DNA from: JAIVJG01 sp964236735
GTDB lineage: Bacteria; Acidobacteriota; Blastocatellia; Pyrinomonadales; Pyrinomonadaceae
Direction: 5' to 3'
NCBI GenBank assembly: GCA_964236735.1
Contig: CAXSFM010000006.1
Coordinates: 186,001 to 250,000 of the forward strand
Length of the DNA: 64,000 bases
In this document: piece by piece, positions 23,715 to 32,390 of the stretch
How positions within the stretch are numbered: position 1 is the first letter of the stretch
Layout: each line of letters begins with the position of its first letter
The notes under the pieces: generated by a model
What the model saw: only the letters and a program-made list of their open reading frames with translations
Databases searched by the model: none
What the model was told of the DNA's origin: nothing
Translations under genes and position numbers: made by a program

Positions 23715-26264
23715 TCAGTTCAAGATCGTGTCCAGCCCGGCGCGCGCGCGCGTGCCGAGTTGCATGGTGGGTTGATCGCCTGCTACAGCGCGCGCGGCGA
23801 GGATGGTGTCGAAGCCCAATCGCGCGTGCGGGCTGCGGCTAGGCGCGTCGCCGGCCTCCGCGTGCGTGCAGGCGAGACGCGCGACGGGACGCGCCCCCAG
23901 AATTGTGTCTATCCCGATGGTGGACTGGAGGCCGACGCGGAAGCGCGGCTCGACCAGACACAAATCGAAGCTCGTGTGCGCGGGCTTCTCCGCGTTGAGC
24001 GCGCGCCGCAGCATCTCTTCATCTCGCCCGTCGCGCACCCACGACGACGGCACGAAGACGCGAAAGCGATGCGCGAACTCCTGAAAGATGTCGTGCTCCG
24101 GGTCGCCCGTCGAGACGAGCCGCGCCTCTCCCTCGCGCGCGAACTCGTCGAGCTGGAGTCTGCCGACCTCCGCCGGACTCCACAGCGGTGCGCCGTGCGC
24201 GAGCGTCGCCAGATTATTCGTCGCGAGCATGAGCCGCTCGCGCTCGCGAAAGCCTTCGACGATGTGCGGGTAGCCGCCCTGCTCTGCGGGACTGAGGCCG
24301 GTCATGTTTTGCAGATAGACTTGCAGGTAACGGCGCAGCCCCTCGCGCGTGCCGCGACGCGCCGCGTGTTCCGGGTCAATCTCCGTCAGACACTCGTCGC
24401 CCGCGCCCGTCACCTTCCAGCGTCCGAAGTAAATCCCTGAGACGGCTTCGAGCAGGCGACGTTTTTGCTCGCCGTTCCAACTGCCTTCGAGCGGGAGCGC
24501 GAACCAGCTCGCGAGGTATTCGAGAAACGCTCCTTCCGGCACGGCCTGCGCGTCGAAGTAAGCCGGGAAGTCTTCGATGCGCCGCTCGATTTCGTCCCAC
24601 TCCGTCTGAAAGATTGAGAGGAAGCGTTCGAGGAAGCTGCGGCTCTCCTCGTCGGACGAATAGACCGCCGGCAGGTACGCGAGGTAAGACTCGCGCGGGT
24701 AGCGCACGCGCAGAGACGTGACGGCGGGCGTGCCGTAGCCGTCGCCGGAGAAGACGATCTTCAGCCAGAGGTATTGCCCCTCGCCGCTCTGCACGAGAAA
24801 CTCGTGCGCGCCCACTCCCTGTCTCGACTGTGCGGCGCACTCCGCGCTCTGCGTCGCGCGCTTGCCGTCCGTCTTCTTCGGCAGCGGCGGCGCGAGTCTG
24901 CCCGACACGGCGTAAGCCTTGCTCCACAACTTCTGCGGGCGAGCGCGCACATCTTCCGGCGACAACTTTTCGGCGTCCGTGTAGGTGTAGATTTCGAGCC
25001 GCGTGCCCGGCGGCAACTCTCCGAGTTCAAGCTCGATGCGATGCCACTGGCAACGATAGATTTCGCTGTCGAGCCGCTCGCTTTGCCACTCGCCCCCCGT
25101 CGTATAAATCTGCGCGCCGGTGTGCTGCTCGAACCTCACGCGCACGCGCTCGCCAGCACGGTCAAAGATCAACTCTGCCGGCGACAAGGACGAACACGTT
25201 GGCGACTGTGATTTAGATTGAGGCTGCAGCTGCGACTGAGTTTGAGCTTGCGACTGCGACTGTGACGCGCAACCTTGCGCCGGTGCGCCCGTCGCTTTCG
25301 TCTTCGTACTCGCGCAACAATCGCACGCTTGCGCGTCTTTGTCGTCGTGGGCGCAAGTCTCGGACTCGGCGGCGATTTGCGCGCGCGCGCTCTCCAACTC
25401 CGCGCACTGGCGCAGCAAATTCTCAGGTAAGCAGAAACGCCAAGGCTCGCTCGCATCGCTGCGATGCAGGCGGACGGACGGAGGATCGAAGCGGTCGCGG
25501 ATGTCGCCCGCGTCTGTCTTCGTCTCAGAAAGCTGGCCGTGAGCGTCATAGATTTCGACGCGCGGTGATTCGAGATTAAAGAGATAGATGCGACCCTCGC
25601 GGTCAACGGCGAGGCGCGTCCAACGATTGCCGACGCCGTGCCCCTGTATGAAAAGCCGGAGCGCGTCCGAACCGGGACGGTGGACATAGACGCGGTTGTA
25701 ACGACGGTCGAGGATGTAAGCGCGACCGCCGTGCGTCGCCACATCAACAGGCTCCCACGCATCGGGATCGTCAACGCGCGTTGGCCGCCCGTCCGCGTCG
25801 CGCGCGCCCCAAACGTGGCGCACCGCGAGCGTCTGGAGCGCGAAGACTTGCACGCGCCGGTTGCCTCGGTCGGCGACGTAGAGATTGAAGCCCGCGACGG
25901 CGATGCTCGACGGCAGCGGGTTCGATGCGTCGCGAAACTGTTCATAAAACTGTCGCACCTCGCCGCCGAACTCCGCGCCGACTGCCGCGAGCGGCACGAA
26001 CTCGCCACGCTCCGGGTCGAAGCGACGGACGCCCGCGCGCTTTTGTCCGAGCAGATAAAGCGCGCCCGCTTCGTCGCTCGCCATTCCCAAGGGCAGGACG
26101 ATACCGCCGAGGCTTCCGTCCTCGCTCGTCAGCGAAAGCGACCCGCCCGCCCGCGCGTCGAGCCGCAGGCCGTCGCTGTCGCTCACGCTGACGGACACAT
26201 TCTCGCCGGTGCGCCATCCTGTGCGCCCGTCGAGCATGAAAAATGTCTGGCCTGTTGGTCGCAT
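23715..26264 (-). CDS. Baseplate wedge protein gpI-like (Afp12 type) fused to N-terminal NHL propeller
   Basis: 849 residues. The N-terminal ~280 contain NHL-type blades (SSIAVAGFNLYVADRGNRRVQVF; VATHGGRAYILDRRYNRVYVH; RLAVDREGRIYLFN), predicting a beta-propeller. A Cys-rich/Ser-Gln-rich low-complexity linker (about 290-355) follows. The phage tail protein domain starts at YLAYLPAVYSSDEESRSFLERF and continues through FPAYFDAQAVP, LASWFALPLEGSWNGEQKRRLL and SGIYFGRWKVTGAG, which match the tail protein I-like family of contractile systems. The last ~75 residues carry three short repeats ending in DTIL (IGIDTIL, LGFDTIL, AGLDTIL). It follows the gpJ gene, the normal order for baseplate wedge genes. 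Confidence 0.85.
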   Translation of the reverse strand: MRPTGQTFFMLDGRTGWRTGENVSVSVSDSDGLRLDARAGGSLSLTSEDGSLGGIVLPLGMASDEAGALYLLGQKRAGVRRFDPERGEFVPLAAVGAEFGGEVRQFYEQFRDASNPLPSSIAVAGFNLYVADRGNRRVQVFALQTLAVRHVWGARDADGRPTRVDDPDAWEPVDVATHGGRAYILDRRYNRVYVHRPGSDALRLFIQGHGVGNRWTRLAVDREGRIYLFNLESPRVEIYDAHGQLSETKTDAGDIRDRFDPPSVRLHRSDASEPWRFCLPENLLRQCAELESARAQIAAESETCAHDDKDAQACDCCASTKTKATGAPAQGCASQSQSQAQTQSQLQPQSKSQSPTCSSLSPAELIFDRAGERVRVRFEQHTGAQIYTTGGEWQSERLDSEIYRCQWHRIELELGELPPGTRLEIYTYTDAEKLSPEDVRARPQKLWSKAYAVSGRLAPPLPKKTDGKRATQSAECAAQSRQGVGAHEFLVQSGEGQYLWLKIVFSGDGYGTPAVTSLRVRYPRESYLAYLPAVYSSDEESRSFLERFLSIFQTEWDEIERRIEDFPAYFDAQAVPEGAFLEYLASWFALPLEGSWNGEQKRRLLEAVSGIYFGRWKVTGAGDECLTEIDPEHAARRGTREGLRRYLQVYLQNMTGLSPAEQGGYPHIVEGFRERERLMLATNNLATLAHGAPLWSPAEVGRLQLDEFAREGEARLVSTGDPEHDIFQEFAHRFRVFVPSSWVRDGRDEEMLRRALNAEKPAHTSFDLCLVEPRFRVGLQSTIGIDTILGARPVARLACTHAEAGDAPSRSPHARLGFDTILAARAVAGDQPTMQLGTRARAGLDTILN

Positions 26265-26326
26265 GAAGTCATAGACGCCTTGCGCGTCAAATTCATGTCG
26301 TGACGAAACCGCCTTAGAAATCCGGC

Positions 26327-28342
26327 TTACAAATCAACGACGGGCACGACCGTGATCTCGTGATCCGCCGCGCCGTAGAGAAGCCCGTCGAGCGCGACCT
26401 TAACGGGTTCGCTTAATTCGTGCGGCTGCCCGTCAACCTTGACGGCGAGAAAGGGGACGGACATCACGTCGGGCACGCGCAGGATGACGCTGAAGAGATT
26501 GGTCGGGAACAGATCGCGCCCGAACGCCCAGCCGCCGCTTTGCTGTCCCGCCGAAATGGAAGTTGCGGAAGTCGCGCCGACACAATCGCCTTTCTCCCGG
26601 CCTTCGCGCCGGCCGAGCGGGTCGAGATATTCGTTGATCGCGCGCACGACATCGCGCTCCACCGTGTCGAAGGCGGCGTAGGCCTGCGCCTCGACGCGCG
26701 CCTCGACTTTGATTTGCTGATACTCAGCTCCCTTGACGTACACTTCCGTCGTCAGCAGACGCCGCGCGTCGAGATACTGGCAGACGCGGCTGATGAGATC
26801 GGCTGAAGGGCGCGGCGAGGGGTCTTCGATGCCTGCTTCGGGAACGATGACGACCGTCACCGCGCCGGGCACTTCGACGCCGGGATGGTCTGGATGCGCG
26901 AGCGAGAGAGCCGTCGCCTTACAAACTTCGCCCGCCTCCGCCGCGAGCGATGCATAGTCCTCAGACGTAATGGCGCGGTTGCGGCTGCGAAGAAGTCGCG
27001 GGGCGCGTGCGGTCAGCGTCTCGACCTTTTGCTCGTCGCGCCCGCCCGTCGCGGGACGCTCGGCGGCCACGGTATCCACGCCGGTTAAATTAGTGAGCGG
27101 CTTCCAACTCGTCCCCGTCGCGACGTTGCCCGCGCTGCCGCCGCCGTAGAGATAACGTCGGGCGATAATCTCGACGCCGGCGGGCGGGATCAATCCGTGC
27201 TGCCCGTCGCCAAATTGAATCTCGCCTTTCGTCGCGTTGAGCGTGTAGTGCTGGTCTTCCGGGCCGGAGGAGAGAAAGTCGTCCCGCCGCGTCCAAGCCG
27301 CTTCCTGTTGCTCCTTTCCGATTTGTGCGACCGTCGCCAGTTCAAGCGAGCCGGGCTGCACGGGCTTGAAACGCAGCGTGAAAATTTGTCCGGGCAGTCC
27401 TTCGCTCGTGTTGACGAATTCATCGCGGGCAGTGGAGAGATTTTCGACCTCGATTGTGTTCGGGCGAATGAAGGCGATGACGGGCGCTTGCCCCGCGGGG
27501 TAGTTCCCTTCGGCGAGCCGCACGCGCAGCCAGAAACGCGCGTCCGCAACTTTCTCTTCGATGGTCGCCGCCGGCTCTTTCGGCCCTTCGACGAGGATGT
27601 AGCCCTCGCGCGTGAAGGCCACGCTCTCGTCCTTAAAGACGTTCAGACGACGCCAGCGCGCAGGGTCTGCCGCAGGGCGATATTCCCAGATGAGCGTCAC
27701 GGGCGGGACAGGGGCGCGCGTCTCTTCGTTGCAACTGACGGGGCGACCGGCCTGCGACGCGGCGGGCAGGAAGACGCGAAAGCGCATCTCCTGCGGGAAG
27801 AGCCGCGCTTTCGTCGCTGGCTGCGGCGGCGTGAAGCCGAGATAGAGCGCGCTCCCCATCTGCGGCAGCCAGCCGAAAGGCGGGAACGAGCTTGCGCCCG
27901 CGTTGTCGGCGACGGAGAAGGCCGAGCCGTCGAAAATCTGCACGTCTGTGAGCGGGACGCGAATCAGGTCGAGACCTTCGAGCGTCTCGAAGATTGACGG
28001 GTCGCCTTCAGGCGGCTGCGCCTGTATCTGCGCGCGTCGCGGAATGGACTGCACGTCGGCGTTCGCCTTCGCCGCGAAGGTCAGGTGCGCGGTCGCGGGC
28101 TGCGCGGGCTGTAGTTCGAGGCCGAGCAGTTGGAGAAACTTGATGTAGCTGCGTTCGGGGACGCGGTTCATCTGGTAGAGCATCATCTCGGTCAGCCACG
28201 CGAAGAGTTGCGCGAGCGTGATGCCGGGATCGCTCTCGTTGAAGTCCGTCCACTCCGGCGTGTAGCGCGGGATACGCAATTCGGCCTCGCGCAGGAGGTC
28301 TGCGAACTTTCGTGTGTCGAGTTGTGGAGCTTCGAGTGGCAC
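26327..28342 (-). CDS. Baseplate assembly protein gpJ-like (Afp11 type)
   Basis: 671 residues. The N terminus (LREAELRIPRYTPEW, FNESDPGITLAQLFAWL, MNRVPERSYIKFLQLLG) and the later RAPRLLRSRNRAITSEDYAS and TEVYVKGAEYQQIKVEARV are the conserved blocks of the 'putative baseplate assembly protein' family, which is gpJ-like and found in extracellular contractile injection systems. It would form the baseplate wedge together with gp25 and gpI. The protein is full length, soluble, and without signal peptide. It lies 14 bases after the gp25 gene on the same transcript. Confidence 0.92.
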   Translation of the reverse strand: MPLEAPQLDTRKFADLLREAELRIPRYTPEWTDFNESDPGITLAQLFAWLTEMMLYQMNRVPERSYIKFLQLLGLELQPAQPATAHLTFAAKANADVQSIPRRAQIQAQPPEGDPSIFETLEGLDLIRVPLTDVQIFDGSAFSVADNAGASSFPPFGWLPQMGSALYLGFTPPQPATKARLFPQEMRFRVFLPAASQAGRPVSCNEETRAPVPPVTLIWEYRPAADPARWRRLNVFKDESVAFTREGYILVEGPKEPAATIEEKVADARFWLRVRLAEGNYPAGQAPVIAFIRPNTIEVENLSTARDEFVNTSEGLPGQIFTLRFKPVQPGSLELATVAQIGKEQQEAAWTRRDDFLSSGPEDQHYTLNATKGEIQFGDGQHGLIPPAGVEIIARRYLYGGGSAGNVATGTSWKPLTNLTGVDTVAAERPATGGRDEQKVETLTARAPRLLRSRNRAITSEDYASLAAEAGEVCKATALSLAHPDHPGVEVPGAVTVVIVPEAGIEDPSPRPSADLISRVCQYLDARRLLTTEVYVKGAEYQQIKVEARVEAQAYAAFDTVERDVVRAINEYLDPLGRREGREKGDCVGATSATSISAGQQSGGWAFGRDLFPTNLFSVILRVPDVMSVPFLAVKVDGQPHELSEPVKVALDGLLYGAADHEITVVPVVDL

Positions 28343-28356
28343 GCCTGCGGTCTCCT

Positions 28357-28755
28357 TCAGCCTGCGCCTTCATTGATGAAGAACGGATAGACGAGATTGA
28401 AAAATGCGTTGTTCGAGCGGACACGATAATCAATGCGAATCAAAAGATAGTTGCGCGCTTCGGGCGGCGTCTCGACCCTCACGTCCACCACGTCTATGCG
28501 CGGCTCCCAGCGCACGAGCGACTCGCGCACGCGCGTCTGGACGAGTCCGCGCAACGCCGCCGTGTTCGGCTCGAAGACGAGGTCGTGGATGCCGCAGCCG
28601 AAGTCCGGGCGCATCTGTCGCTCGCCGGGCGCAGTCGAGAGGATGAGCCAGATGCTCTGGCGTATCTTCTCCTCGCCGCCCGCGAACGAGAGACGCCCGC
28701 CCGCCCCCGGCTTGACGGGAAAACTCCAACCACGTCCGAGAAAATCTGTCTCCAT
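28357..28755 (-). CDS. GPW/gp25-family baseplate protein (Afp9 type)
   Basis: 132 residues with the gp25 hallmarks: GGEEKIRQSIWLILSTAPGER, MRPDFGCGIHDLVFEPN (the conserved RPxFG turn), and VRWEPRIDVVDVRVE. In phage T4 and eCIS particles gp25-type proteins sit in the inner baseplate and link the wedge to the sheath. Length is normal for the family. It sits between the PAAR gene (20-base gap) and gpJ. Confidence 0.93.
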   Translation of the reverse strand: METDFLGRGWSFPVKPGAGGRLSFAGGEEKIRQSIWLILSTAPGERQMRPDFGCGIHDLVFEPNTAALRGLVQTRVRESLVRWEPRIDVVDVRVETPPEARNYLLIRIDYRVRSNNAFFNLVYPFFINEGAG

Positions 28756-28774
28756 ACGTGTCTCTACTCTTCCC

Positions 28775-29161
28775 TCATCCGATGTTGACGGCGCTCGTCG
28801 CGACGACCGTGCCGACGGGCAAGTCCGTCGGGTCGTTGCAGGTCAGCGCCGTGTCGCCGGAGCGCGCCGCCGCCAGATTGTTGATGAAGACGGTGGCGCT
28901 GCCCATGTTGATCTGCCCCTGATTCTTCGGCGGGTTGACGAACGTACCGCCCTGCGGAATGTGCGGCGGCGTGTTGGTCGCCGTGCTGTTGATGGTCGCC
29001 GCCGCGCGGCTCTCGATGTTGACGTTGCCGCTCAAACTGCCGTCAATGATTCCGTTGAACGAGTGCGGGACGGGCACGGGCGAGGTAGGGCTGGGCGGCT
29101 GAATCAAATGGATGTCCATCGCCGTAATCTTGTCGCCCTGTTTCGCCGCCGGCTGTCCCAT
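28775..29161 (-). CDS. PAAR-like spike tip protein (Afp10 type)
   Basis: 128 residues starting MGQPAAKQGDKITAMDIHLI, then SPVPVPHSFNGIID, HIPQGGTFVNPP, and ARSGDTALTCNDP. These are the proline/glycine turns, His and Cys residues of the PAAR-like proteins that cap the central spike of contractile injection systems. Family members fold as a small cone bound to the gpV spike and often hold a metal ion. It follows the gpV gene directly, as expected for a tip protein that must assemble on it. Confidence 0.9.
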   Translation of the reverse strand: MGQPAAKQGDKITAMDIHLIQPPSPTSPVPVPHSFNGIIDGSLSGNVNIESRAAATINSTATNTPPHIPQGGTFVNPPKNQGQINMGSATVFINNLAAARSGDTALTCNDPTDLPVGTVVATSAVNIG

Positions 29162-29214
29162 CGTTGTTCCTCGTTACGCTTCGCTTGGCTTCGCGCATGC
29201 AGTTGATTGCGTTC

Positions 29215-29799
29215 TCAGTTGATGTTGACGGTCGCACCCTTGATCGTCATCGTGCCCGACGCTTGCAGCGTCATGTCGCCGGACGACTTGATCTCGACGG
29301 TCGTCGCGTCAACCTTCACCGTGCCCGAAGAGGCCGTGACCTCAACGTCGCCGCTCTGGCAGGTGACTTGAATTTTTTTGTTGGCTGCGTCCCAGACAAT
29401 CCGGCATTCGTCGTCCTTACTCGTAATCTCGATCTTCTCCTTCCCATCCGTGTCGTCGAGCTTGACGATGTGGCCGCTCCGCGATTTGATGAACCGCCAG
29501 TTGTTCTCCTTCGCGTTGCCGTCGTCGGGCGGCGGCTCGTCCGTCTTGCTCCACAGAGAGCCGAGGATGTAAGGGCGTCGCACGTCGCCGAGTTCAAACG
29601 CGACGAGCACTTCATCGCCGACTTCGGGACGGAAGAACATTCCGCGTTGCGCGCCGGCCATCGGCGTGACGAGCCGCGCCCAATCGCTCTCCTGATCGCC
29701 GAGGTACGGGTACTTGACCTTGATGCGCCCGATCTTTTCATCGTCTTCGAGGTCAGTTACGATACCGATCACGATGCCGTTGACCTGTTGCCCTGCCAT
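29215..29799 (-). CDS. gpV/VgrG-like spike protein with OB fold (Afp8 C-terminal part)
   Basis: 194 residues. The N-terminal OB-fold contains GIVTDLEDDEKIGRIKVKYPYL and WARLVTPMAGAQRGMFFRP, ending in EVGDEVLVAFELGDVRRPYILG, which is the classic baseplate assembly protein V pattern. The C-terminal half is a regular beta-helix-like repeat (EKIEITSKDDECRIV, KKIQVTCQSGDVEVTASSG, GDMTLQASGTMTIKG) that would form the trimeric needle. Here the spike is split into gpD and gpV genes rather than fused as one VgrG. The PAAR gene follows. Confidence 0.93.
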   Translation of the reverse strand: MAGQQVNGIVIGIVTDLEDDEKIGRIKVKYPYLGDQESDWARLVTPMAGAQRGMFFRPEVGDEVLVAFELGDVRRPYILGSLWSKTDEPPPDDGNAKENNWRFIKSRSGHIVKLDDTDGKEKIEITSKDDECRIVWDAANKKIQVTCQSGDVEVTASSGTVKVDATTVEIKSSGDMTLQASGTMTIKGATVNIN

Positions 29800-29832
29800 C
29801 CGATTTTCCCGTGCCCTGCTGCTGCTGTCGTC

Positions 29833-30969
29833 CTATTTAAGTTCTTCGCGGCGACACTCGAAGTGCGTCGTGTAGCCGCCGTCATTGATGGCGTGCGTCG
29901 TCGAGATGACGAAGTAACGCCCGCTGAAACGGTCGCCCATGCCCTCTATCTCGACGACGCCGCCCGCGCGCAAGTCGGGGAGGCCGACGGTCGTGCCGTT
30001 ACCTTTCAGCATATCCTTGGCGATGTGTTCGAGCGTCTCGCGCGCCAGTTTCTCGGCCTCTTCCTTGCTGTTGATGGGACGGTCAGCGATGACCTCTTTG
30101 CGCTCCTTGAAAGACTGTTCGAGCGCTTGCTGCCGTCCCTTTTCACCAACGCCCTTCGTCGCTAAATCGCTGCGCTTGGCGGTGGCCTCAATCGGCTCTT
30201 TTTTCTTTGTATCCCAGCCTCTGACCGTGACCTCGCTGACCTGCCGCGCCGTCGTCAACTCCGGCTGAAACTCGACGAGAGACTTGCCGTAGGAGAGCTT
30301 GTAGGTGACACGCTTGATGTCCACCGACGGGCCGAAGTAAAGCTGGCTCTGCCCCGACTGCCCGTTCTGCCCCGTCTCTTCGACGAAGAGGTCGTAGCCG
30401 ACGCGGCGCGCGCGCTCCATCAAAAAAATAATGTCGTACTGGTTGTCCTGAAAGACGTATTCATACTTCTCTTCAGACGCCGCCGCCGTCTGGTCGGTGC
30501 GGACGTTGATGCTCAGGCGCGCGCCGATCTGCGTGGCGATCTGGCTGTCGCTCATCTTCTCGTAGGCGTTCGACTTCTGCTCGGTGCGGAGGCGATGCAG
30601 CAAGTTGAGGCCGCTGATGGCGAGCGTCGGTTGCCCCGCCGCCGGAAAACTGGGGCGCAGCGAAGTGATCTCGCCCTTAATCATCAAACGCAGGCGGTCG
30701 CGCCCGAAGTAGCCCATCCACAACTCCAACTCTTTGCCGGGGTCGAACAAGTCGTGGTCTATGTATTTGTAGGCGCGCTTCCCGGCGTCCCAGTTGTTGA
30801 TGGTGATCTCGAAGCTGTCAATCTCTTGCAGGTTGTCCTTGTACGAGACCTGCACGATGTCGCGCACCACGTCTTTGCCGAGCGGGCGACCGCGCAGCTT
30901 GACCTCGAAGGTCGGGACGTAGAATTCCTGTCCCTGAAAAATCGGAATGGCTTCAAGGTTCGCGCTCAT
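29833..30969 (-). CDS. Late control gene D-like spike hub protein (gpD, Afp8 N-terminal part)
   Basis: 378 residues. Conserved blocks include VSYKDNLQEIDSFEITINNWD, LELWMGYFG, MIKGEITSLRPSFPAAGQPTLAISG, LHRLRTEQKSNAY, and the second barrel QFQPELTTARQVSEVTVRGWD-like part. This is the hub domain that joins the tube to the spike. Its ATG overlaps the stop of the LysM gene by four bases (30966-30969), so hub and LysM protein are translationally coupled. The protein continues functionally into the separate gpV gene 33 bases downstream. Confidence 0.92.
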   Translation of the reverse strand: MSANLEAIPIFQGQEFYVPTFEVKLRGRPLGKDVVRDIVQVSYKDNLQEIDSFEITINNWDAGKRAYKYIDHDLFDPGKELELWMGYFGRDRLRLMIKGEITSLRPSFPAAGQPTLAISGLNLLHRLRTEQKSNAYEKMSDSQIATQIGARLSINVRTDQTAAASEEKYEYVFQDNQYDIIFLMERARRVGYDLFVEETGQNGQSGQSQLYFGPSVDIKRVTYKLSYGKSLVEFQPELTTARQVSEVTVRGWDTKKKEPIEATAKRSDLATKGVGEKGRQQALEQSFKERKEVIADRPINSKEEAEKLARETLEHIAKDMLKGNGTTVGLPDLRAGGVVEIEGMGDRFSGRYFVISTTHAINDGGYTTHFECRREELK

Positions 30970-31664
30970 CTCTTCACAGCCTGCGCGCCGAACACGTCGG
31001 TCGGCGGAATCTCAAGCACCGTGCCGGGCACGAGCCGGCGCGGATTCTTGACCACATTGCGGTTGGCATCAGCGATGCGCCGCCACTCTTCGGGGTCGTT
31101 GTAGGCTTCGGCGGCGATTTTCGAGAGCGTGTCGCCGCGCTCGACGACGCGCTGCTTCGTGTGATCCGCCGACTGCAAATTCAACTCGGCGATTTGCTCT
31201 TCGAGCGTCTTGTACTCGCGGAACGCGACCGAGAGCGTGGCACGTAGGGGGATGCCGAGCGGGTTGAAGAGCGTGAACTTTTGCTGCACGCTCTCGACGA
31301 TGGCCTTGAACGAAAGGCCGAGTCCCCAGATGAAACGGATGCGCGGCGGCGCGTGCGTGCGCGGCTGAATCTTGCAGAGTTGATAGATGGTGTTCGTCAT
31401 CAAGCGCACGTCGAGCGCGGCTTCGCCCATGCCCTCGCCCGTCGTGTCGTAGAAGAGGTCGAGCGTTAGCCGCTCGTTCTGTCCCCGTATGAATTGAAGA
31501 ATCGGCGAGTCGAGTCCGGGGATGGCGATCTCGGCAATCTGCGCGCCCTTGGCGAGCGTGTATTCGGGCGGGTTGAATTGCACGGGAATGATGGGCGGCA
31601 ACCCGCGCGCGAGGTCAACCGCCTCGCGGTCTAAAATCTCGATGATGGCCTTGACCAGAGACAC
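30966..31664 (-). CDS. LysM-containing baseplate/tube adaptor (Afp7 type)
   Basis: 232 residues. The N-terminal ~165 match the eCIS protein placed between tube and spike (IIPVQFNPPEYTLAKGAQIAE, LTLDLFYDTTGEGMGEAALD, PRIRFIWGLGLSFKAIVES). The C-terminal LysM motif runs from VVERGDTLSKIAAEAYNDPE to LVPGTVLEIPP (about 170-218). By homology with phage gp53-like proteins it strengthens the baseplate hub; the LysM fold is used structurally here and need not bind peptidoglycan. The start is GTG at 31664 with GAGG seven bases upstream. Confidence 0.9.
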   Translation of the reverse strand: MSLVKAIIEILDREAVDLARGLPPIIPVQFNPPEYTLAKGAQIAEIAIPGLDSPILQFIRGQNERLTLDLFYDTTGEGMGEAALDVRLMTNTIYQLCKIQPRTHAPPRIRFIWGLGLSFKAIVESVQQKFTLFNPLGIPLRATLSVAFREYKTLEEQIAELNLQSADHTKQRVVERGDTLSKIAAEAYNDPEEWRRIADANRNVVKNPRRLVPGTVLEIPPTDVFGAQAVKR

Positions 31665-31740
31665 TAGCTGACCTCACTTCCGAACGTTTCAAACGCTTCA
31701 CGCGCCGGCACAATTCAACCTCACGCCCGTCGCCTGTCTC

Positions 31741-31938
31741 TCACTCGCCGACGCGCGACGGTGGGGCAGTTCCGCGCCTGAGCGTGGTCGCCTCGCGGAC
31801 TTTGTGCGCCTCGCGCCGCTTCTCTTCGAGACGCTGCAAGACCTTGCCGACGAGCTTCTCCACTTGCCGCTCCGTCAACGGCAACTCGCCGTCCATGACT
31901 GTCACTTCAGTCGTCAACTCTTCGATATGCACGGGCAT
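31741..31938 (-). CDS. Small DUF5908-like eCIS protein
   Basis: 65 residues beginning MPVHIEELTTEVTVMDGELPL, the short N-terminal strand typical of DUF5908 proteins found in this position of contractile injection clusters, followed by a charged helix (TERQVEKLVGKVLQRLEEKRREA). Function unknown. It lies 11 bases after the second tube gene and 77 bases before the LysM gene. Identification rests on length, position and the MP-hydrophobic-E-hydrophobic start, so it is fairly but not fully certain. Confidence 0.75.
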   Translation of the reverse strand: MPVHIEELTTEVTVMDGELPLTERQVEKLVGKVLQRLEEKRREAHKVREATTLRRGTAPPSRVGE

Positions 31939-31949
31939 TTGTCTTCACC

Positions 31950-32390
31950 TCATTTCCGACGCTCCAATCCGTGATGGCATAGCTCCAGCGTCTCGACCGC
32001 GACGTTGCTCTGCATGGCGTTCAACTCCGGCCCCAGCCACTTGCAAGGAAAGGCGTCGCTGAACTGCCACTCCATCACCGACTTCCCGCCCGACGGGTCG
32101 CGCACGACGATTGAGCCGCTCCGCGTCCGCACCTTCCCGCGCGTCAGGTCCCAGTACCAATCCCACATCTCGCGATCCACGATGCCGCGCTTGAGGACGA
32201 GATTCGCCTGCTTCGTGCGCGTTGGAAACTTCAGGAGATGCGTGTTTGTCCCGCCTTCGGCGTAGTCCTGCACTTCGGTCTCCATCTGGAGGCCGGTGCA
32301 ATCGCTGAAGCCCGCGACCGAAAGATCGTCGAGCTTGATCTCGAAGCGAAAGGCCACGAAGGGGTCTTGGCGCGTGCCGGTCTCAGCCAC
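31950..32390 (-). CDS. Inner tube protein, second copy (Afp1/Afp5 type)
   Basis: 146 residues of the T4 gp19-like tube family: AFRFEIKLDDLSVAGFSDCTG, KQANLVLKRGIVD, VWDWYWDL-like segment, GSIVVRDPSGG, NAMQSNVAVETLELCHHGLE. The GTG at 32390 is chosen over the ATG at 32411 because it has GGGAGGG four bases upstream and makes the N terminus (VAETGTRQDPFVAF) line up with the first tube copy (MAQTGSRNDPYAAF). The gene overlaps the end of the second sheath gene by eight bases. Probably the tube ring nearest the spike, since it is placed next to the LysM/hub genes. Confidence 0.9.
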   Translation of the reverse strand: MAETGTRQDPFVAFRFEIKLDDLSVAGFSDCTGLQMETEVQDYAEGGTNTHLLKFPTRTKQANLVLKRGIVDREMWDWYWDLTRGKVRTRSGSIVVRDPSGGKSVMEWQFSDAFPCKWLGPELNAMQSNVAVETLELCHHGLERRK

